A stretch of 64,000 bases of DNA, taken from assembly GCF_001426085.1 (NCBI RefSeq), contig NZ_LMRR01000042.1, positions 88,129 through 152,128 on the forward strand, in the 5' to 3' direction. Every line of letters starts with the position of its first letter. Position 1 is the first letter of the stretch. This DNA comes from Rhodococcus sp. Leaf278 (lineage in GTDB: Bacteria; Actinomycetota; Actinomycetes; Mycobacteriales; Mycobacteriaceae). Below the pieces are notes generated by a model. That model made no database searches, was not told the origin of the DNA, and saw nothing but the letters and a program-made list of their open reading frames with translations. Made by a program: the position numbers and the translations under genes. Shown here one piece after another: positions 33,426 through 41,915 of this stretch.

Positions 33426-33442
33426 CTGAGATCTGTCTGAGA
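33426..33442 (-). promoter_or_regulatory. MprA-box-like direct repeat upstream of mprA
   Basis: CTGAGA at 33426-33431 and 33437-33442, spaced exactly as at pepD. A CAAACT -10-like hexamer lies 6 nt before the ATG, so the repeats would cover the -35 region. Positive autoregulation is inferred. Confidence 0.7.
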
Positions 33443-33458
33443 GGGGTACCTACTCCCC

Positions 33459-34073
33459 CTAGAGCACTGGAAGGTTCCGAGCCAGCGGGAGGTTCCACTT
33501 CCGCCACAGCGCGAGCAGACGCAAACCCGTCGCGAGCACTGTTCCCACGACCAGTCCTACGTTCTCCGGCAGCGTCAGGACGTCTGCCAACACGACCGTC
33601 GACGCGCCGAGCAACGCCGGCAGGGCATACAGGTCTCGATGCAGGAGCAGGGGCACTTCGTTGACCAGCACGTCTCGGATCACGCCGCCGGCCACCGCCG
33701 TTGTGGTGCCGATGAGGGCTCCCGACAGGGCGCTTCCCCCGGAAGCCAACGCGATCGTCGCACCGGTCGACGCAAACAATCCCATCCCGAAAGCGTCGAG
33801 CACGAGAACGCCGCGTCGGACCTTGCCCATCTGTCGATGAGCCACGAAGACCACCAACGACGCGAAGAACCCGACGGTGAGATTCGGCCACGTGTCCAAC
33901 GACGTCGGCGGATGGATGCCGAGGAGAAGATCACGGATGATTCCGCCGCCGATGCCCGTCGTGATTCCGACGACGCAGACCCCGAACAGATCCAACCGGC
34001 GGTGTACTCCGACCAAAGCACCTGACGCCGCGAAGACTGCGATACCGATGTAGCCGAGGAGGTCGAGAAGCAT
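33459..34073 (-). CDS. TRIC-type cation channel family protein (YadS/UPF0126)
   Basis: A 204-residue membrane protein with two repeats of three helices, each carrying the glycine-rich kink motif ([17 protein letters not shown] and [18 protein letters not shown]). This is the bacterial TRIC/UPF0126 pattern; homologues form trimeric cation-permeable channels, and physiological roles are unclear. It lies 55 bp downstream of mprA on the same strand but with the MprA repeats in between, so separate transcription is likely. Confidence 0.92.
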   Translation of the reverse strand: MLLDLLGYIGIAVFAASGALVGVHRRLDLFGVCVVGITTGIGGGIIRDLLLGIHPPTSLDTWPNLTVGFFASLVVFVAHRQMGKVRRGVLVLDAFGMGLFASTGATIALASGGSALSGALIGTTTAVAGGVIRDVLVNEVPLLLHRDLYALPALLGASTVVLADVLTLPENVGLVVGTVLATGLRLLALWRKWNLPLARNLPVL

Positions 34074-34187
34074 CGGATCAGCATGTCACGGCACTGACAG
34101 CAGCTTCACAGCAACATCCGAGGGGCGACTCAGCATCGGCGAGCAGTGTCGTGTTGTCAGCGATTCCGCCTCACCGAGGAGAACATC

Positions 34188-34469
34188 ATGCGTATCGGAT
34201 TCAAGAAGACCATCGCCACGATCGCCGTAGCCGGTGCCCTCTCACTCGGCGGTGCTGCCGTCGCTCAAGCCGCGCCGGATCGGGCCACGATCCCCGTTGT
34301 CGCGGGGAGCTCAGAATCGGATGCGCTGCAGGCACTCTCGGATGCCGGCTTCACCGACGTCATTACCGACTACGACCGTCCCGACGCGACCGTGATCGGA
34401 ACGAATTTTCAGGCCGGTACCAAGGTGAGCGAAAACGCGACCATTCTGGTGATCGTCGGCAACGGCTAG
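34188..34469 (+). CDS. Secreted single-PASTA-domain protein
   Basis: A 93-residue protein: a Sec signal peptide (FKKTIATIAVAGALSLGGAAVAQA) then one PASTA domain (TIPVVAGSSESDALQALSDAGFTDVITDYDRPDATVIGTNFQAGTKVSENATILVIVG, in two halves). PASTA domains bind muropeptides or beta-lactams and are normally found in tandem on PknB kinases or penicillin-binding proteins. A lone secreted PASTA could be a soluble ligand binder. GAGGAG lies 7 nt before the ATG. It is 73 bp upstream of corA on the same strand. Confidence 0.85.
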   Translation: MRIGFKKTIATIAVAGALSLGGAAVAQAAPDRATIPVVAGSSESDALQALSDAGFTDVITDYDRPDATVIGTNFQAGTKVSENATILVIVGNG

Positions 34470-34542
34470 CTCGGCCGTTCACACGATAGTCTCGATCGGG
34501 TGCCGTCCGGCACGTCTGTTTCTCGAACCGAGGTGATCAGAA

Positions 34543-35559
34543 GTGCCGATCGTCGACAACGCCGTCTACGTCGAGGGGAAGCGAACCGCGAATCCCGAGA
34601 GCCTCGATATCACCTTCGAGTGCATGCGAGATCGTCACGGAATGGCATGGATCGGCCTCTACCGACCTGAACTCAGCGAAATCAACGCTGTGGCAACTGA
34701 ATTCGGTCTGCATCGATTGGCAGTCGAGGATGCCATTGCGGCCCATCAACGGCCGAAGCTCGAACGGTATGCCGAGCAACTCTTCGTCGTACTGCGCCCC
34801 GCCCGATACATCGACGAGACCGAAAAGGTCGAATTCGGCGAATTGCACATTTTTCTCGGCGTCGATTTCGTCGTCACCATTCGCCACGCCGAATCGCCCG
34901 AACTCGGGAAGGTACGGCATCGACTCGAGGAATCGCCCGAATTGCTCGGTCTCGGTCCCGAAGCGATCCTGTACGGCATCCTCGACCAAGTGGTCGACGA
35001 GTACGTTCCCGTCATCAAGGGTTTGCAGACCGACATCGACGAGATCGAGGATCAGCTGTTCACCGGCGATCCGAGTGTGTCGCGACGAATCTATTCACTG
35101 TTGCGTGAGGTATCCGAATTCGATCGTGCTGCAAAGCCTCTGGTCGAGATGATCGAATCCCTCAAGCGCGGATCGGACAAGTATCACGTCGACGTCGAAT
35201 TGCAGCGCAATCTTCGCGACGTGCTGGACCACGCGATCCGCATCTCCGACCGCATCGAGGCATTTCGGTCCAATCTGCAGAACGCAATGACCGTGCACTC
35301 CACCATGGTGGCGCAGCAGCAGAACGAAGAAATGCGCAACATGACCCAGGTCAGCCTGGAACAGAACGAACAGGTCAAGCGCATTTCGTCCTGGGGCGCA
35401 ATACTTTTCGCGCCCTCGCTCATCGCCGCCATCTACGGAATGAACTTCGACGACATGCCGGAGTTGAAGTGGCAACTCGGATATCCGATGGCACTGATTG
35501 CCATGGTGATCTGTTCGAGCGCGCTCTACGTGGTGTTCAAACGCCAGAAGTGGTTGTAG
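34543..35559 (+). CDS. corA: CorA-like Mg2+/Co2+ transporter
   Basis: A 338-residue CorA family channel. A large cytoplasmic alpha/beta funnel precedes two C-terminal transmembrane helices, with the selectivity motif GMN at about 299-301 (YGMNFDDMPEL). The C-terminus KRQKWL is the usual basic tail. The GTG start has GAGGTGATCA upstream. It moves Mg2+ (or Co2+/Ni2+) down the membrane potential. It ends against a family A palindrome, convergent with the phosphatase gene. Confidence 0.95.
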   Translation: MPIVDNAVYVEGKRTANPESLDITFECMRDRHGMAWIGLYRPELSEINAVATEFGLHRLAVEDAIAAHQRPKLERYAEQLFVVLRPARYIDETEKVEFGELHIFLGVDFVVTIRHAESPELGKVRHRLEESPELLGLGPEAILYGILDQVVDEYVPVIKGLQTDIDEIEDQLFTGDPSVSRRIYSLLREVSEFDRAAKPLVEMIESLKRGSDKYHVDVELQRNLRDVLDHAIRISDRIEAFRSNLQNAMTVHSTMVAQQQNEEMRNMTQVSLEQNEQVKRISSWGAILFAPSLIAAIYGMNFDDMPELKWQLGYPMALIAMVICSSALYVVFKRQKWL

Positions 35560-35620
35560 AGCGGCTTCGCCGCAGGTGAGCGGAAATTCGTAGAGGGGGT
35601 CGAAGTTTCGCTCACAAGGG
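35559..35620. repeat. Palindromic repeat family A, copy 3
   Basis: The element starts at the last base of the corA stop and ends 2 bp before the phosphatase stop. Arms 35576-35590 and 35601-35615 pair with two mismatches. About 54 of 62 aligned bases match the reverse complement of copy 1, including the GCGGC-TTC-GCCGC mini-hairpin. Confidence 0.9.
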
Positions 35621-35622
35621 TG

Positions 35623-37341
35623 TCAGGACGAACCGAAGATCGGGCCGACGGGGATCGTCCGCTCGAACGTGAGTCGGTCGAACTCATTGCCGTATCCGTC
35701 GATGGCACCGATGGTCATCGTGCTGGCCTTGATTCCCGGAATACCCGGCACCACATCGACTCTGACGAACGAGTAGTTCAGGAATCGCACCCGAGACCAG
35801 GTGATCGACTCGGCCGACTTGGTGCCGTCGGGTGCCCACACGTAGCTGTTCGGAACTGCCGTGTCGGGCAACTCGTTGCCGCGGTAGCTCACGCCCTCGC
35901 CGTCCTGGAACGTGTATCGGGGACGGCCGCCACCGCCGACGGTGTAGTACACCGTGCCGTCGGTCTTTCCGCACACCGTCGCGTTGTCGCCGGCCACCCG
36001 CGTCGCACGATTGCCGCGGATGGGATCGGTCCTCTCGAAGACGTGATTGTGCGCCTGAAGCACTACATCGACCTCGTACTTGTCGAACAGCGATACCCAT
36101 GCGTCGCGCACGCCGCCGTCACTCGCGTGTGTCGAGGTGGTCGAGTACGCACAGTGATGGAAGAAGCAGACGATGAAGTCGATGTTCGGATCAGCACGAT
36201 ACTTCGCGAGAGTCTGCTCCACCCAGGTGTTCTGGGCTCCTCCGCTGTACCCGGTGTTGGCCTTGATCTCGTAGCTCACGTCGTTCGCGTCGAGCGAGAG
36301 GACGGCGGTGTTGCCGTAGACGAACGAGTAAGCCGACGGGCATCCCTTGGGCCCGGTGGTCGGCTGATCGAGACGTGCTGCGTGGCCGCCATATCCGTTG
36401 GGGCTGTATAGGGCTTCCATGTCGTGATTACCAGTCGCGAACAACCACGGTGCGGTGGACGCACTGGCCTCGATCGCCTGGAAGTAGCCGTCCCAGACGA
36501 AGGGGTTGAACTTGTCGAACCCCTTCGGCGGCGTCTGACCGTGCTTCGCGAACTGCGGCGGTAGACCGGCACCCGACGGATCCGCGTAGGCGATATCGCC
36601 GGCGAGAATGTGGAAGTCCGGACGCGATGCCTCGATCTGCCGATTGATGTTGCGCGCGTGCTTGACCGACGGTTCGTTGTCTGCCTTGTAGTACAGGTCG
36701 TCGTAGTCTCCGGCCACCAGACCCGGCGGCTGCGAGGGTGTTTCGTCGACGCCCTGATCGCCCATCATCGTGAACCGGAACGGAGCGATACGACCGGTCG
36801 GCAATGCCGGAGACGCGCTCCGGATGTCGCTGACGAAGCCGTCGGCGGTGCGCCAGCGGTAGTAGTGCGGCAGCTTGGGCGTCAGATTGTCGACGGGCAC
36901 GTGCACGTAGTACTGCTCCGCCGAGAGAATTCCGCCGTCGGTCTGCGGCACCTGGCTGATCAGGTTGCGCACCTCGGCGGACGTCGTCGCGCCCAGTGCA
37001 GGCGTAGGGCCGTGGTCGAGAAAGACGCCGGTGAGGCCGGGATTACGCGAGAGTTGAGCGGAGAACCGCAGCTGCGTCGCCGGGTCGTTTCCGAATCCCA
37101 TGTGCCGGCCGGCGACGGCCAATGGAGCGTCCTGCGCGTAGGCGGTGCGGGCGAACACCGAATTCCCGACGCCTACCGCGGCAGCCGTAGCGGCGGCTCC
37201 CACCAGGAAGTTACGTCGGCTGACCGGGTGCCGACGCAGGAACGACCGATGCCAGTCGTGCTGCTCGGCCATGGTCATGTTCTCGGCGAGAGTGCCCGGG
37301 ATTCCGGTCGCGACGGTCTCGCCTGCGGGATTGAGCGTCAT
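35623..37341 (-). CDS. Tat-exported purple acid phosphatase-like metallophosphoesterase
   Basis: A 572-residue protein with a twin-arginine signal (SRRNFLVGAAATAAAVGVGNSVFA), an N-terminal beta domain and a calcineurin-like metallophosphoesterase domain. Metal ligands are visible in GDQG, GDIAYADPS, GNHDMEAL, FFHHCAYS and QAHNHVFERT; the GNHDME and HNHVFER blocks are characteristic of purple acid phosphatases. It should hydrolyse phosphate esters outside the membrane. The ATG in ATGCATGACG was chosen by distance to the Tat motif; the N-region is unusually long, about 40 residues. Confidence 0.9.
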   Translation of the reverse strand: MTLNPAGETVATGIPGTLAENMTMAEQHDWHRSFLRRHPVSRRNFLVGAAATAAAVGVGNSVFARTAYAQDAPLAVAGRHMGFGNDPATQLRFSAQLSRNPGLTGVFLDHGPTPALGATTSAEVRNLISQVPQTDGGILSAEQYYVHVPVDNLTPKLPHYYRWRTADGFVSDIRSASPALPTGRIAPFRFTMMGDQGVDETPSQPPGLVAGDYDDLYYKADNEPSVKHARNINRQIEASRPDFHILAGDIAYADPSGAGLPPQFAKHGQTPPKGFDKFNPFVWDGYFQAIEASASTAPWLFATGNHDMEALYSPNGYGGHAARLDQPTTGPKGCPSAYSFVYGNTAVLSLDANDVSYEIKANTGYSGGAQNTWVEQTLAKYRADPNIDFIVCFFHHCAYSTTSTHASDGGVRDAWVSLFDKYEVDVVLQAHNHVFERTDPIRGNRATRVAGDNATVCGKTDGTVYYTVGGGGRPRYTFQDGEGVSYRGNELPDTAVPNSYVWAPDGTKSAESITWSRVRFLNYSFVRVDVVPGIPGIKASTMTIGAIDGYGNEFDRLTFERTIPVGPIFGSS

Positions 37342-37446
37342 GCATCGATCGTGACCGCAGACCCCCCTCGGACGCTGAACAGAACGGAGCACGATAGGTG
37401 AACAGATGGAGAACACCGATGCACAACGGGACGAACGGGGACAATC

Positions 37447-37494
37447 CCGTCGGGCCCAGGACTTCGCAACACTGCGAAGTCCCGGACGCGACGG
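37447..37494. terminator. Palindrome downstream of rtcB
   Basis: A perfect 10-bp stem GGACTTCGCA/TGCGAAGTCC (loop ACAC) is nested on the same axis inside CCGTCG/CGACGG. It ends 8 bp after the rtcB stop and probably terminates it, although no U-tract is present. Confidence 0.55.
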
Positions 37495-37501
37495 AAAGTT
37501 C

Positions 37502-38683
37502 TCAGGTCCCCTTGACGTTGAGGATCTGACGCAGCTCGTGCTCGATGCTCACCAGGTCACGGGCATCCTCCATCACGACGTCGATGGGCTTGTAGGCGTC
37601 CGGAATCTCGTCGATGAAGTCTGCACTGTCGCGGAACTCGATTCCCTTCATCCGCTCCTGCAGGTTCTCGTAGGTGAACCGCTTCCTGGCTTCGGTCCGA
37701 GAGAACTGTCGTCCCGCACCGTGCGGTGCCGAGCACAGGCCGGCCTTGGAACCCTTACCGACGACCACGTATGAACGAGTTCCCATCGACGCCGGGATGA
37801 TCGCCCTAACACCCTCGTGTGCGTCGACTGCACCCTTACGAGTGAGCCACACGTCCTTGTGCGCGTGCGTTTCCTTCACCGTGTAATTGTGATGGCAGTT
37901 GATCCGCTCGACCTCGCGATGATCGTCGGTTCCCATCCACTCGGCGAACACCGCGCCGAAGCGGTCCATCATCTCGGCGCGATTCAGGTAAGCGAACAGC
38001 TGCGCCCACTTCAGGTCTCGGATGTACCGCCCGAATTCACGGGAGCTTTCGGGCAGGTACGCCAGATCCTTGTTGGGCAACGAGATCCACCACTGCGCAC
38101 ACAAGCGTTGCGCGATCGCGATGTGCTTCTTGGCGATCTTGTTGCCGACGCCCCTCGACCCACTGTGCAGAAACAGCCACACTCGATCGGTCTCGTCGAG
38201 GCACAGCTCGATGAAGTGGTTGCCGCCGCCCAACGAACCGAGCTGCTCACGCCACTGCGGTGAGTGGTTCAGCTCGACACCGTCCTTGGCCGCCAACTCC
38301 TCGAGTTCGAGTAGCTTCGGTGCGGTGAAGTCCCACCGGTCGACGCCGGCGTTGTAGTTGCCGGGCGACAGCGGGATGCTTGCCTCGATGGCGAGTCGCA
38401 GGTCCGTAAGATTACGGCCGTCGACGTCGTCGAGCATGAATTCCGTTCGGACACCGATCATTCCGCAGCCGATATCGACACCGACGGCGGCCGGAATAAC
38501 AGCGCCCAGCGTAGGAATCACTGTTCCTATGGCGCTTCCCATACCGCTGTGGGCGTCGGGCATCAGGGCGACGTGCGGATGCACGAACGGCATCGACGCT
38601 GTTTCGCGAGCCTGCTCGAGCGTCTTGTCCTCGAGCTGTGACGCCCAGTTGAGCAGCCGTAAGCCCACCTTGTTCGGGGGCAT
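37502..38683 (-). CDS. rtcB: RtcB-type RNA 3'-phosphate/5'-OH ligase
   Basis: A 393-residue RtcB. Metal and guanylate-site motifs are present: PDAHSGMGSAIG, GVDIGCGM (with the Mn-binding Cys), SLGGGNHFIEL, LFLHSGSRGVG and the C-terminal HGAGRQFSR, in which RtcB uses His as the GMP acceptor. It joins 2',3'-cyclic or 3'-phosphate RNA ends to 5'-OH ends using GTP and Mn2+. GGAAGGAAC precedes the ATG. No archease, rtcA or rtcR gene is adjacent, so it appears to be a single-gene repair or tRNA-rescue enzyme. Confidence 0.95.
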   Translation of the reverse strand: MPPNKVGLRLLNWASQLEDKTLEQARETASMPFVHPHVALMPDAHSGMGSAIGTVIPTLGAVIPAAVGVDIGCGMIGVRTEFMLDDVDGRNLTDLRLAIEASIPLSPGNYNAGVDRWDFTAPKLLELEELAAKDGVELNHSPQWREQLGSLGGGNHFIELCLDETDRVWLFLHSGSRGVGNKIAKKHIAIAQRLCAQWWISLPNKDLAYLPESSREFGRYIRDLKWAQLFAYLNRAEMMDRFGAVFAEWMGTDDHREVERINCHHNYTVKETHAHKDVWLTRKGAVDAHEGVRAIIPASMGTRSYVVVGKGSKAGLCSAPHGAGRQFSRTEARKRFTYENLQERMKGIEFRDSADFIDEIPDAYKPIDVVMEDARDLVSIEHELRQILNVKGT

Positions 38684-39014
38684 GATGTTCCTTCCTGCCC
38701 CCTTGCACAAGAGGGCGTTATTCGATGGGTCGATTTACGAACTGTGCCTGTTTGCCACGGAGAGCAGCACGCAGTTCGGGCGAACATGCGCGCAGCACAA
38801 CGCTCAGACCGGCTCTCGTATCGAGAACCGCACAAGGCAGACAAGTAGCACGCATGGTGATGACCCTATCGAGCGAAACCTCTTCGACGCGAGCGAATTA
38901 AGTCGAGCGGCGGGAATGGAAGAACGCGGGACTCAGTGCACGGAACTGCCGCGCATCGACGGGATCCCGTCGATCGGGCCCGATAATGCGCAAACCTGCC
39001 CACAACGCCGCGCC
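38684..39014. other. Intergenic region between VIT1 transporter and rtcB
   Basis: No gene is supported. It holds the rtcB ribosome site at the left and two adjoining palindromes at the right: ATCGACGGGATCCCGTCGAT (38955-38974) and ATCGGGCCCGAT (38973-38984). These lie just after the stop of the ferritin-VIT1 gene and could end its transcript. The middle carries the presumed rtcB promoter, with no motif I can name. Confidence 0.5.
38955..38984 (-). terminator. Two overlapping perfect palindromes after the VIT1 gene
   Basis: A 20-bp perfect palindrome overlaps by two bases a 12-bp perfect palindrome. They lie 31 bp downstream of the VIT1 stop. Termination or protein binding are both possible. 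Confidence 0.4.
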
Positions 39015-40079
39015 CTACACTCCCCCACCGAATGCCAAGCCAAGCAAATACGTCGCCCCAGCCGCGCCGTAGCCGATGGCGAGCTGTCGCAGAGCACGTT
39101 TGACGGGCGGTCCACCACTGAGCAGTCCCACCACCAGACCGGTACAGATCAGAGCCAGCCCGACGAGAACGGCGGCGACGATCAGCGCGACAAAGCCTTC
39201 GAGGCCGAACAGATACGGCAACACAGGGATCACCGCCCCCGAGGCGAAGAAGCAGAAGCTGGCTCCGGCCGCTCCGAGTCCGGTTCCGATGGACTCGTGC
39301 TCGTCGAGGTAGGGCGCCATCTCGTCGTCGGTGGGCAACAGCCGCAACACTTCCGACGCTTTTGCGTCGGCCTCCTCATGCGTCATTCCCCGGGCCCGGT
39401 ACACCAGCGCCAGTTCGTTGGCGTCGACGTCCAGATGTTGGACGGCTTCGCTCGCGGCGCTGTCCGGGGACGACGCCTCGAGCAACTCGCGTTGCGAACG
39501 CACAGAGACGTATTCGCCTGCACCCATCGACAGCGCACCCGCGAGCAATCCTGCGAGTCCGGTGACCAAGACGATCTGGTTGGACACTCCGGAGCCGCTG
39601 ATGCCGAGTACCAGAGCGAGGTTGCTCACCAGTCCATCGTTGGCACCGAACACCGCGGCCCTGAAAGTGCCGGAGAGCCGATTGCGACCGCGCGCAGCGA
39701 GCGCTCTGATCACCTCGGCGTGGATCTGCTCGTCGGCAGTCATCGCCTCCGTTGCATCGTCATCGGTGGCGTACGGCGACCGGGTTTCGGCTCGTTGTGC
39801 CAACGCGAGGACGAACACCGAACCGAACCGGCGCGCCAGGACACCGAGGATTCGAGTGCGGATGTCGCCTTTGAGCGGCATGCCGACTCGCTCACCCAGC
39901 AGATTTCGCCAATGCTGCTCGTGGCGGCCTTCCGCATCGGCGAGTGCGAGCAGTATCTCTCGCTCCTCGCCGCTGCGTCGGCCGGCCAGATCGCGATAGA
40001 CGGCGGCCTCGGCCCGCTCGTCGGCGAGGTACTGCCGCCATCGTTTGACGTCTTTCGTCGACGGTGCCATCTGACTCAT
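39015..40079 (-). CDS. Ferritin-like/VIT1 family iron or manganese transporter
   Basis: A 354-residue fusion. The first about 140 residues form a ferritin-like helical domain with Glu/His metal-ligand patterns (DERAEAAVYRDL, ADAEGRHEQHW, TADEQIHAEVI). The rest is a CCC1/VIT1 membrane domain with the signature FRAAVFGANDGLVSNLALVLGISG and SMGAGEYVSVRSQREL. VIT1 proteins export Fe2+/Mn2+ from the cytoplasm, and the ferritin domain probably delivers the metal. TACGTT ends 6 nt before the ATG, so it likely has its own leaderless promoter although it follows rpmF on the same strand. Confidence 0.92.
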   Translation of the reverse strand: MSQMAPSTKDVKRWRQYLADERAEAAVYRDLAGRRSGEEREILLALADAEGRHEQHWRNLLGERVGMPLKGDIRTRILGVLARRFGSVFVLALAQRAETRSPYATDDDATEAMTADEQIHAEVIRALAARGRNRLSGTFRAAVFGANDGLVSNLALVLGISGSGVSNQIVLVTGLAGLLAGALSMGAGEYVSVRSQRELLEASSPDSAASEAVQHLDVDANELALVYRARGMTHEEADAKASEVLRLLPTDDEMAPYLDEHESIGTGLGAAGASFCFFASGAVIPVLPYLFGLEGFVALIVAAVLVGLALICTGLVVGLLSGGPPVKRALRQLAIGYGAAGATYLLGLAFGGGV

Positions 40080-40085
40080 CGATCA

Positions 40086-40091
40086 AACGTA
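40086..40091 (-). promoter_or_regulatory. -10 element for leaderless VIT1 gene
   Basis: TACGTT on the minus strand, 6 nt before the ATG at 40079. Confidence 0.5.
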
Positions 40092-40105
40092 GCGGGCTCC
40101 GCCCT

Positions 40106-40147
40106 CGTGCGCGTTTTGCGTACCGGGAAGGGCGCAAAACGCGCACG
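40106..40147. repeat. Perfect 15-bp inverted repeat between rpmF and the VIT1 gene
   Basis: CGTGCGCGTTTTGCG and CGCAAAACGCGCACG pair without mismatch around a 12-nt loop. It begins 9 bp after the rpmF stop and lies before the VIT1 -10. It is unlike families A to C. Termination of the Zur-type operon is the simplest reading. Confidence 0.85.
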
Positions 40148-40155
40148 ACAGGGGG

Positions 40156-40323
40156 TCAGCTCGGGTCGTACACCCCAGTCTGCACCGCTTTGACCAGTCT
40201 GCGTGGAACCCGGAACTCCGTGCCCTGGAAACGCACCGTCACCAGATCCGGGGCAACGGCTTTCCACTGGGCTCTACGACTCCGCGTGTTCGAGCGCGAC
40301 ATCTTTCTCTTCGGAACAGCCAT
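40156..40323 (-). CDS. rpmF: Ribosomal protein L32
   Basis: A 55-residue L32 starting [25 protein letters not shown]. The C-terminal half contains no cysteines, so this is the zinc-independent paralogue rather than the zinc-ribbon form. It follows the type B L31 gene by 3 bp in the mrf-rpmE-rpmF operon behind a Zur-like box. It likely replaces the zinc form during zinc starvation. Confidence 0.93.
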   Translation of the reverse strand: MAVPKRKMSRSNTRSRRAQWKAVAPDLVTVRFQGTEFRVPRRLVKAVQTGVYDPS

Positions 40324-40326
40324 GAC

Positions 40327-40587
40327 TCAGACGTCCTTTCGGCTTCGGCGGCCGTAGCGCTTCTCGAACTTCTCGACGCGTCCCTGGGTGTCCATCACGC
40401 GGGCGGCTCCGGTCCAGAAGGGGTGCGATTCGGACGAGACGTCGACGACGATCAGCGGGTAGGTGTTTCCGTCTTCCCACTCGGTCTCGCGAACCGACGT
40501 GACGGTCGATCGGGTGAGGAATTTGTTTCCCGTGCTCGAATCCTGGAACACCACCGGGTGGTAGTCGGGGTGGATGCCTGGTTTCAT
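40327..40587 (-). CDS. rpmE: Ribosomal protein L31, type B (zinc-independent)
   Basis: An 86-residue type B L31 ([51 protein letters not shown]) lacking the CxxC zinc site of type A. The ATG overlaps the stop of the upstream mrf gene as ATGA, so the two are translationally coupled. Zinc-independent L31 is typically repressed by Zur and expressed when zinc is scarce. Confidence 0.96.
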   Translation of the reverse strand: MKPGIHPDYHPVVFQDSSTGNKFLTRSTVTSVRETEWEDGNTYPLIVVDVSSESHPFWTGAARVMDTQGRVEKFEKRYGRRSRKDV

Positions 40588-41846
40588 TCTGTTGCCTCTC
40601 GTGATTGTTCTGCGTACGGGGATTCACTGCTGTCGCAGGGGTCTTCGTGCCACTGGCCGAACGGGTCGGTCCACCTGGCCCACTGGGCGGGATCGGTCAT
40701 CTCGTCGTCGGACACCAACGCCCACTGCAGAGTGCGGTCGATCTCGGTGGGGTCGGCCTGATGGACCAGGATCACCAACGAGGTGTCTCGATCACCGAAC
40801 TGCTCGTCCCAACGCAACGCGGCCATTGCCCGTCGGGTGGTGTCGATGCGGTCCTGTTCCGCCGGAGTCATTGCGACAAGCCACTTTCCAGCGCTCGCCA
40901 CCCGCAGACCGCCACCGGCCGACTCGATCCACAGTGCCTCGTCGGGCTGCGTGGCGACCCACGCCCGTCCGCGGGCGGTGACGACTCCGTCGAGCAGCAC
41001 GTCGATGGCCTCGTGCAATCGCTCGGGGTGGAAGGGCCTCGTCGCGGTGAATTCCACGAGTGCGACCCCGCAGTCGACGGTCAAGGGCGGCTGGCCCCGC
41101 AACAGCGGCGAGTGGGCGTCCGTGATCTCACCGCGACGAGCGTCGAAGGGAACAGACGCGAGAACTGCTGGGCCGTCGACCATTGCGTCCTGGGCAACCC
41201 AGACGACGGGTGCGTTCGGGGCCAACCGCGCCAGAACGGCGGCGAGGCGTGCTCGCTCCCACGCGTCGACCTCGGGACCTGCAGTGACGACAAGGGCGTC
41301 GGCGTAGTCGACCTGGCCGACGACCAACTGCGCGACGGTTCGATCGTCGTCGCCACTGGCGACGACGCCTCGATCGGCCAACGCGTCGTCACCGGTCGCG
41401 TCGGCCAACCAGGTTGCGGCGTCGAGGCAGCCGATCACGGCGTCGATACGCACATCCCGCGAGGCCGGGCCGTCGATCTGCCCCACCACGTCTGCCACGA
41501 CTACGTTGTCCACCGCCCAGCACAACGCCTCGGGCTCGAGGGCCGGGTCCAGGACGAGCACGATGCGATCGACACTGCTGCGCGTCGACAACGCACGCAG
41601 CAGCGGCAGCAGGTCTTCGCGGAGCGTGCACGAGACACAGCCGTGTGCCAGTTCCAGGATGGTTTCGCGCGGGTTCTCGCCCAGCACACAGAGCGTGCGC
41701 CGCACCACTCCCTCGGTGACGCGGCTCAGGTCGTGGCGCACTGCGACGGTTCCCGGCGCGAGTAGCGAGGTCACGACAGCGTCCATGGCTCCGGTCCAGC
41801 CGGAGACGAGGACCATCGGGGTTCGATCGTCCGCTGAGTTGTTCAC
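40584..41846 (-). CDS. mrf: CobW-like ribosome hibernation factor MRF
   Basis: A 420-residue CobW/COG0523-related protein. It keeps the family Cys motif ([11 protein letters not shown]) and the C-terminal CobW_C domain ([24 protein letters not shown]), but the expected GxxGxGKT P-loop is replaced by [12 protein letters not shown], so canonical GTPase activity is doubtful. This matches mycobacterial MRF (Rv0106/MSMEG_6069), which with zinc-independent ribosomes recruits the hibernation factor MPY under zinc starvation. The GTG start has AGAAGGG 5 nt upstream. A Zur-like box lies just before it. Confidence 0.9.
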   Translation of the reverse strand: MNNSADDRTPMVLVSGWTGAMDAVVTSLLAPGTVAVRHDLSRVTEGVVRRTLCVLGENPRETILELAHGCVSCTLREDLLPLLRALSTRSSVDRIVLVLDPALEPEALCWAVDNVVVADVVGQIDGPASRDVRIDAVIGCLDAATWLADATGDDALADRGVVASGDDDRTVAQLVVGQVDYADALVVTAGPEVDAWERARLAAVLARLAPNAPVVWVAQDAMVDGPAVLASVPFDARRGEITDAHSPLLRGQPPLTVDCGVALVEFTATRPFHPERLHEAIDVLLDGVVTARGRAWVATQPDEALWIESAGGGLRVASAGKWLVAMTPAEQDRIDTTRRAMAALRWDEQFGDRDTSLVILVHQADPTEIDRTLQWALVSDDEMTDPAQWARWTDPFGQWHEDPCDSSESPYAEQSREATE

Positions 41847-41860
41847 AAGCACCCTTCTTC

Positions 41861-41879
41861 TCGACAACGATTTTCATTA
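41861..41879 (-). promoter_or_regulatory. Zur-like box upstream of mrf
   Basis: TCGACAACGATTTTCATTA (plus strand) is 16/19 identical to the second box at 41916. Its coding-strand form AATGAAAATCGTTGTC resembles the mycobacterial Zur box. It lies 15 bp before the mrf GTG. Confidence 0.75.
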
Positions 41880-41915
41880 CTTGAGAACGCACGCTACATT
41901 CAGAGCAGCGCTTTG

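Noticed and set aside
34470-34542. Mg2+ riboswitch upstream of corA
   Set aside because: The gap is only 73 bp with no M-box or ykoK-like structure visible.
38358-40193. A 611-codon plus-strand open frame across rtcB and the VIT1 gene
   Set aside because: Antisense to two conserved genes and crossing a non-coding gap; composition is Arg/Gln/His-rich nonsense.
40605-41765. A 386-codon plus-strand frame antisense to mrf
   Set aside because: Shadow of the mrf gene; no start signal and no homology pattern.
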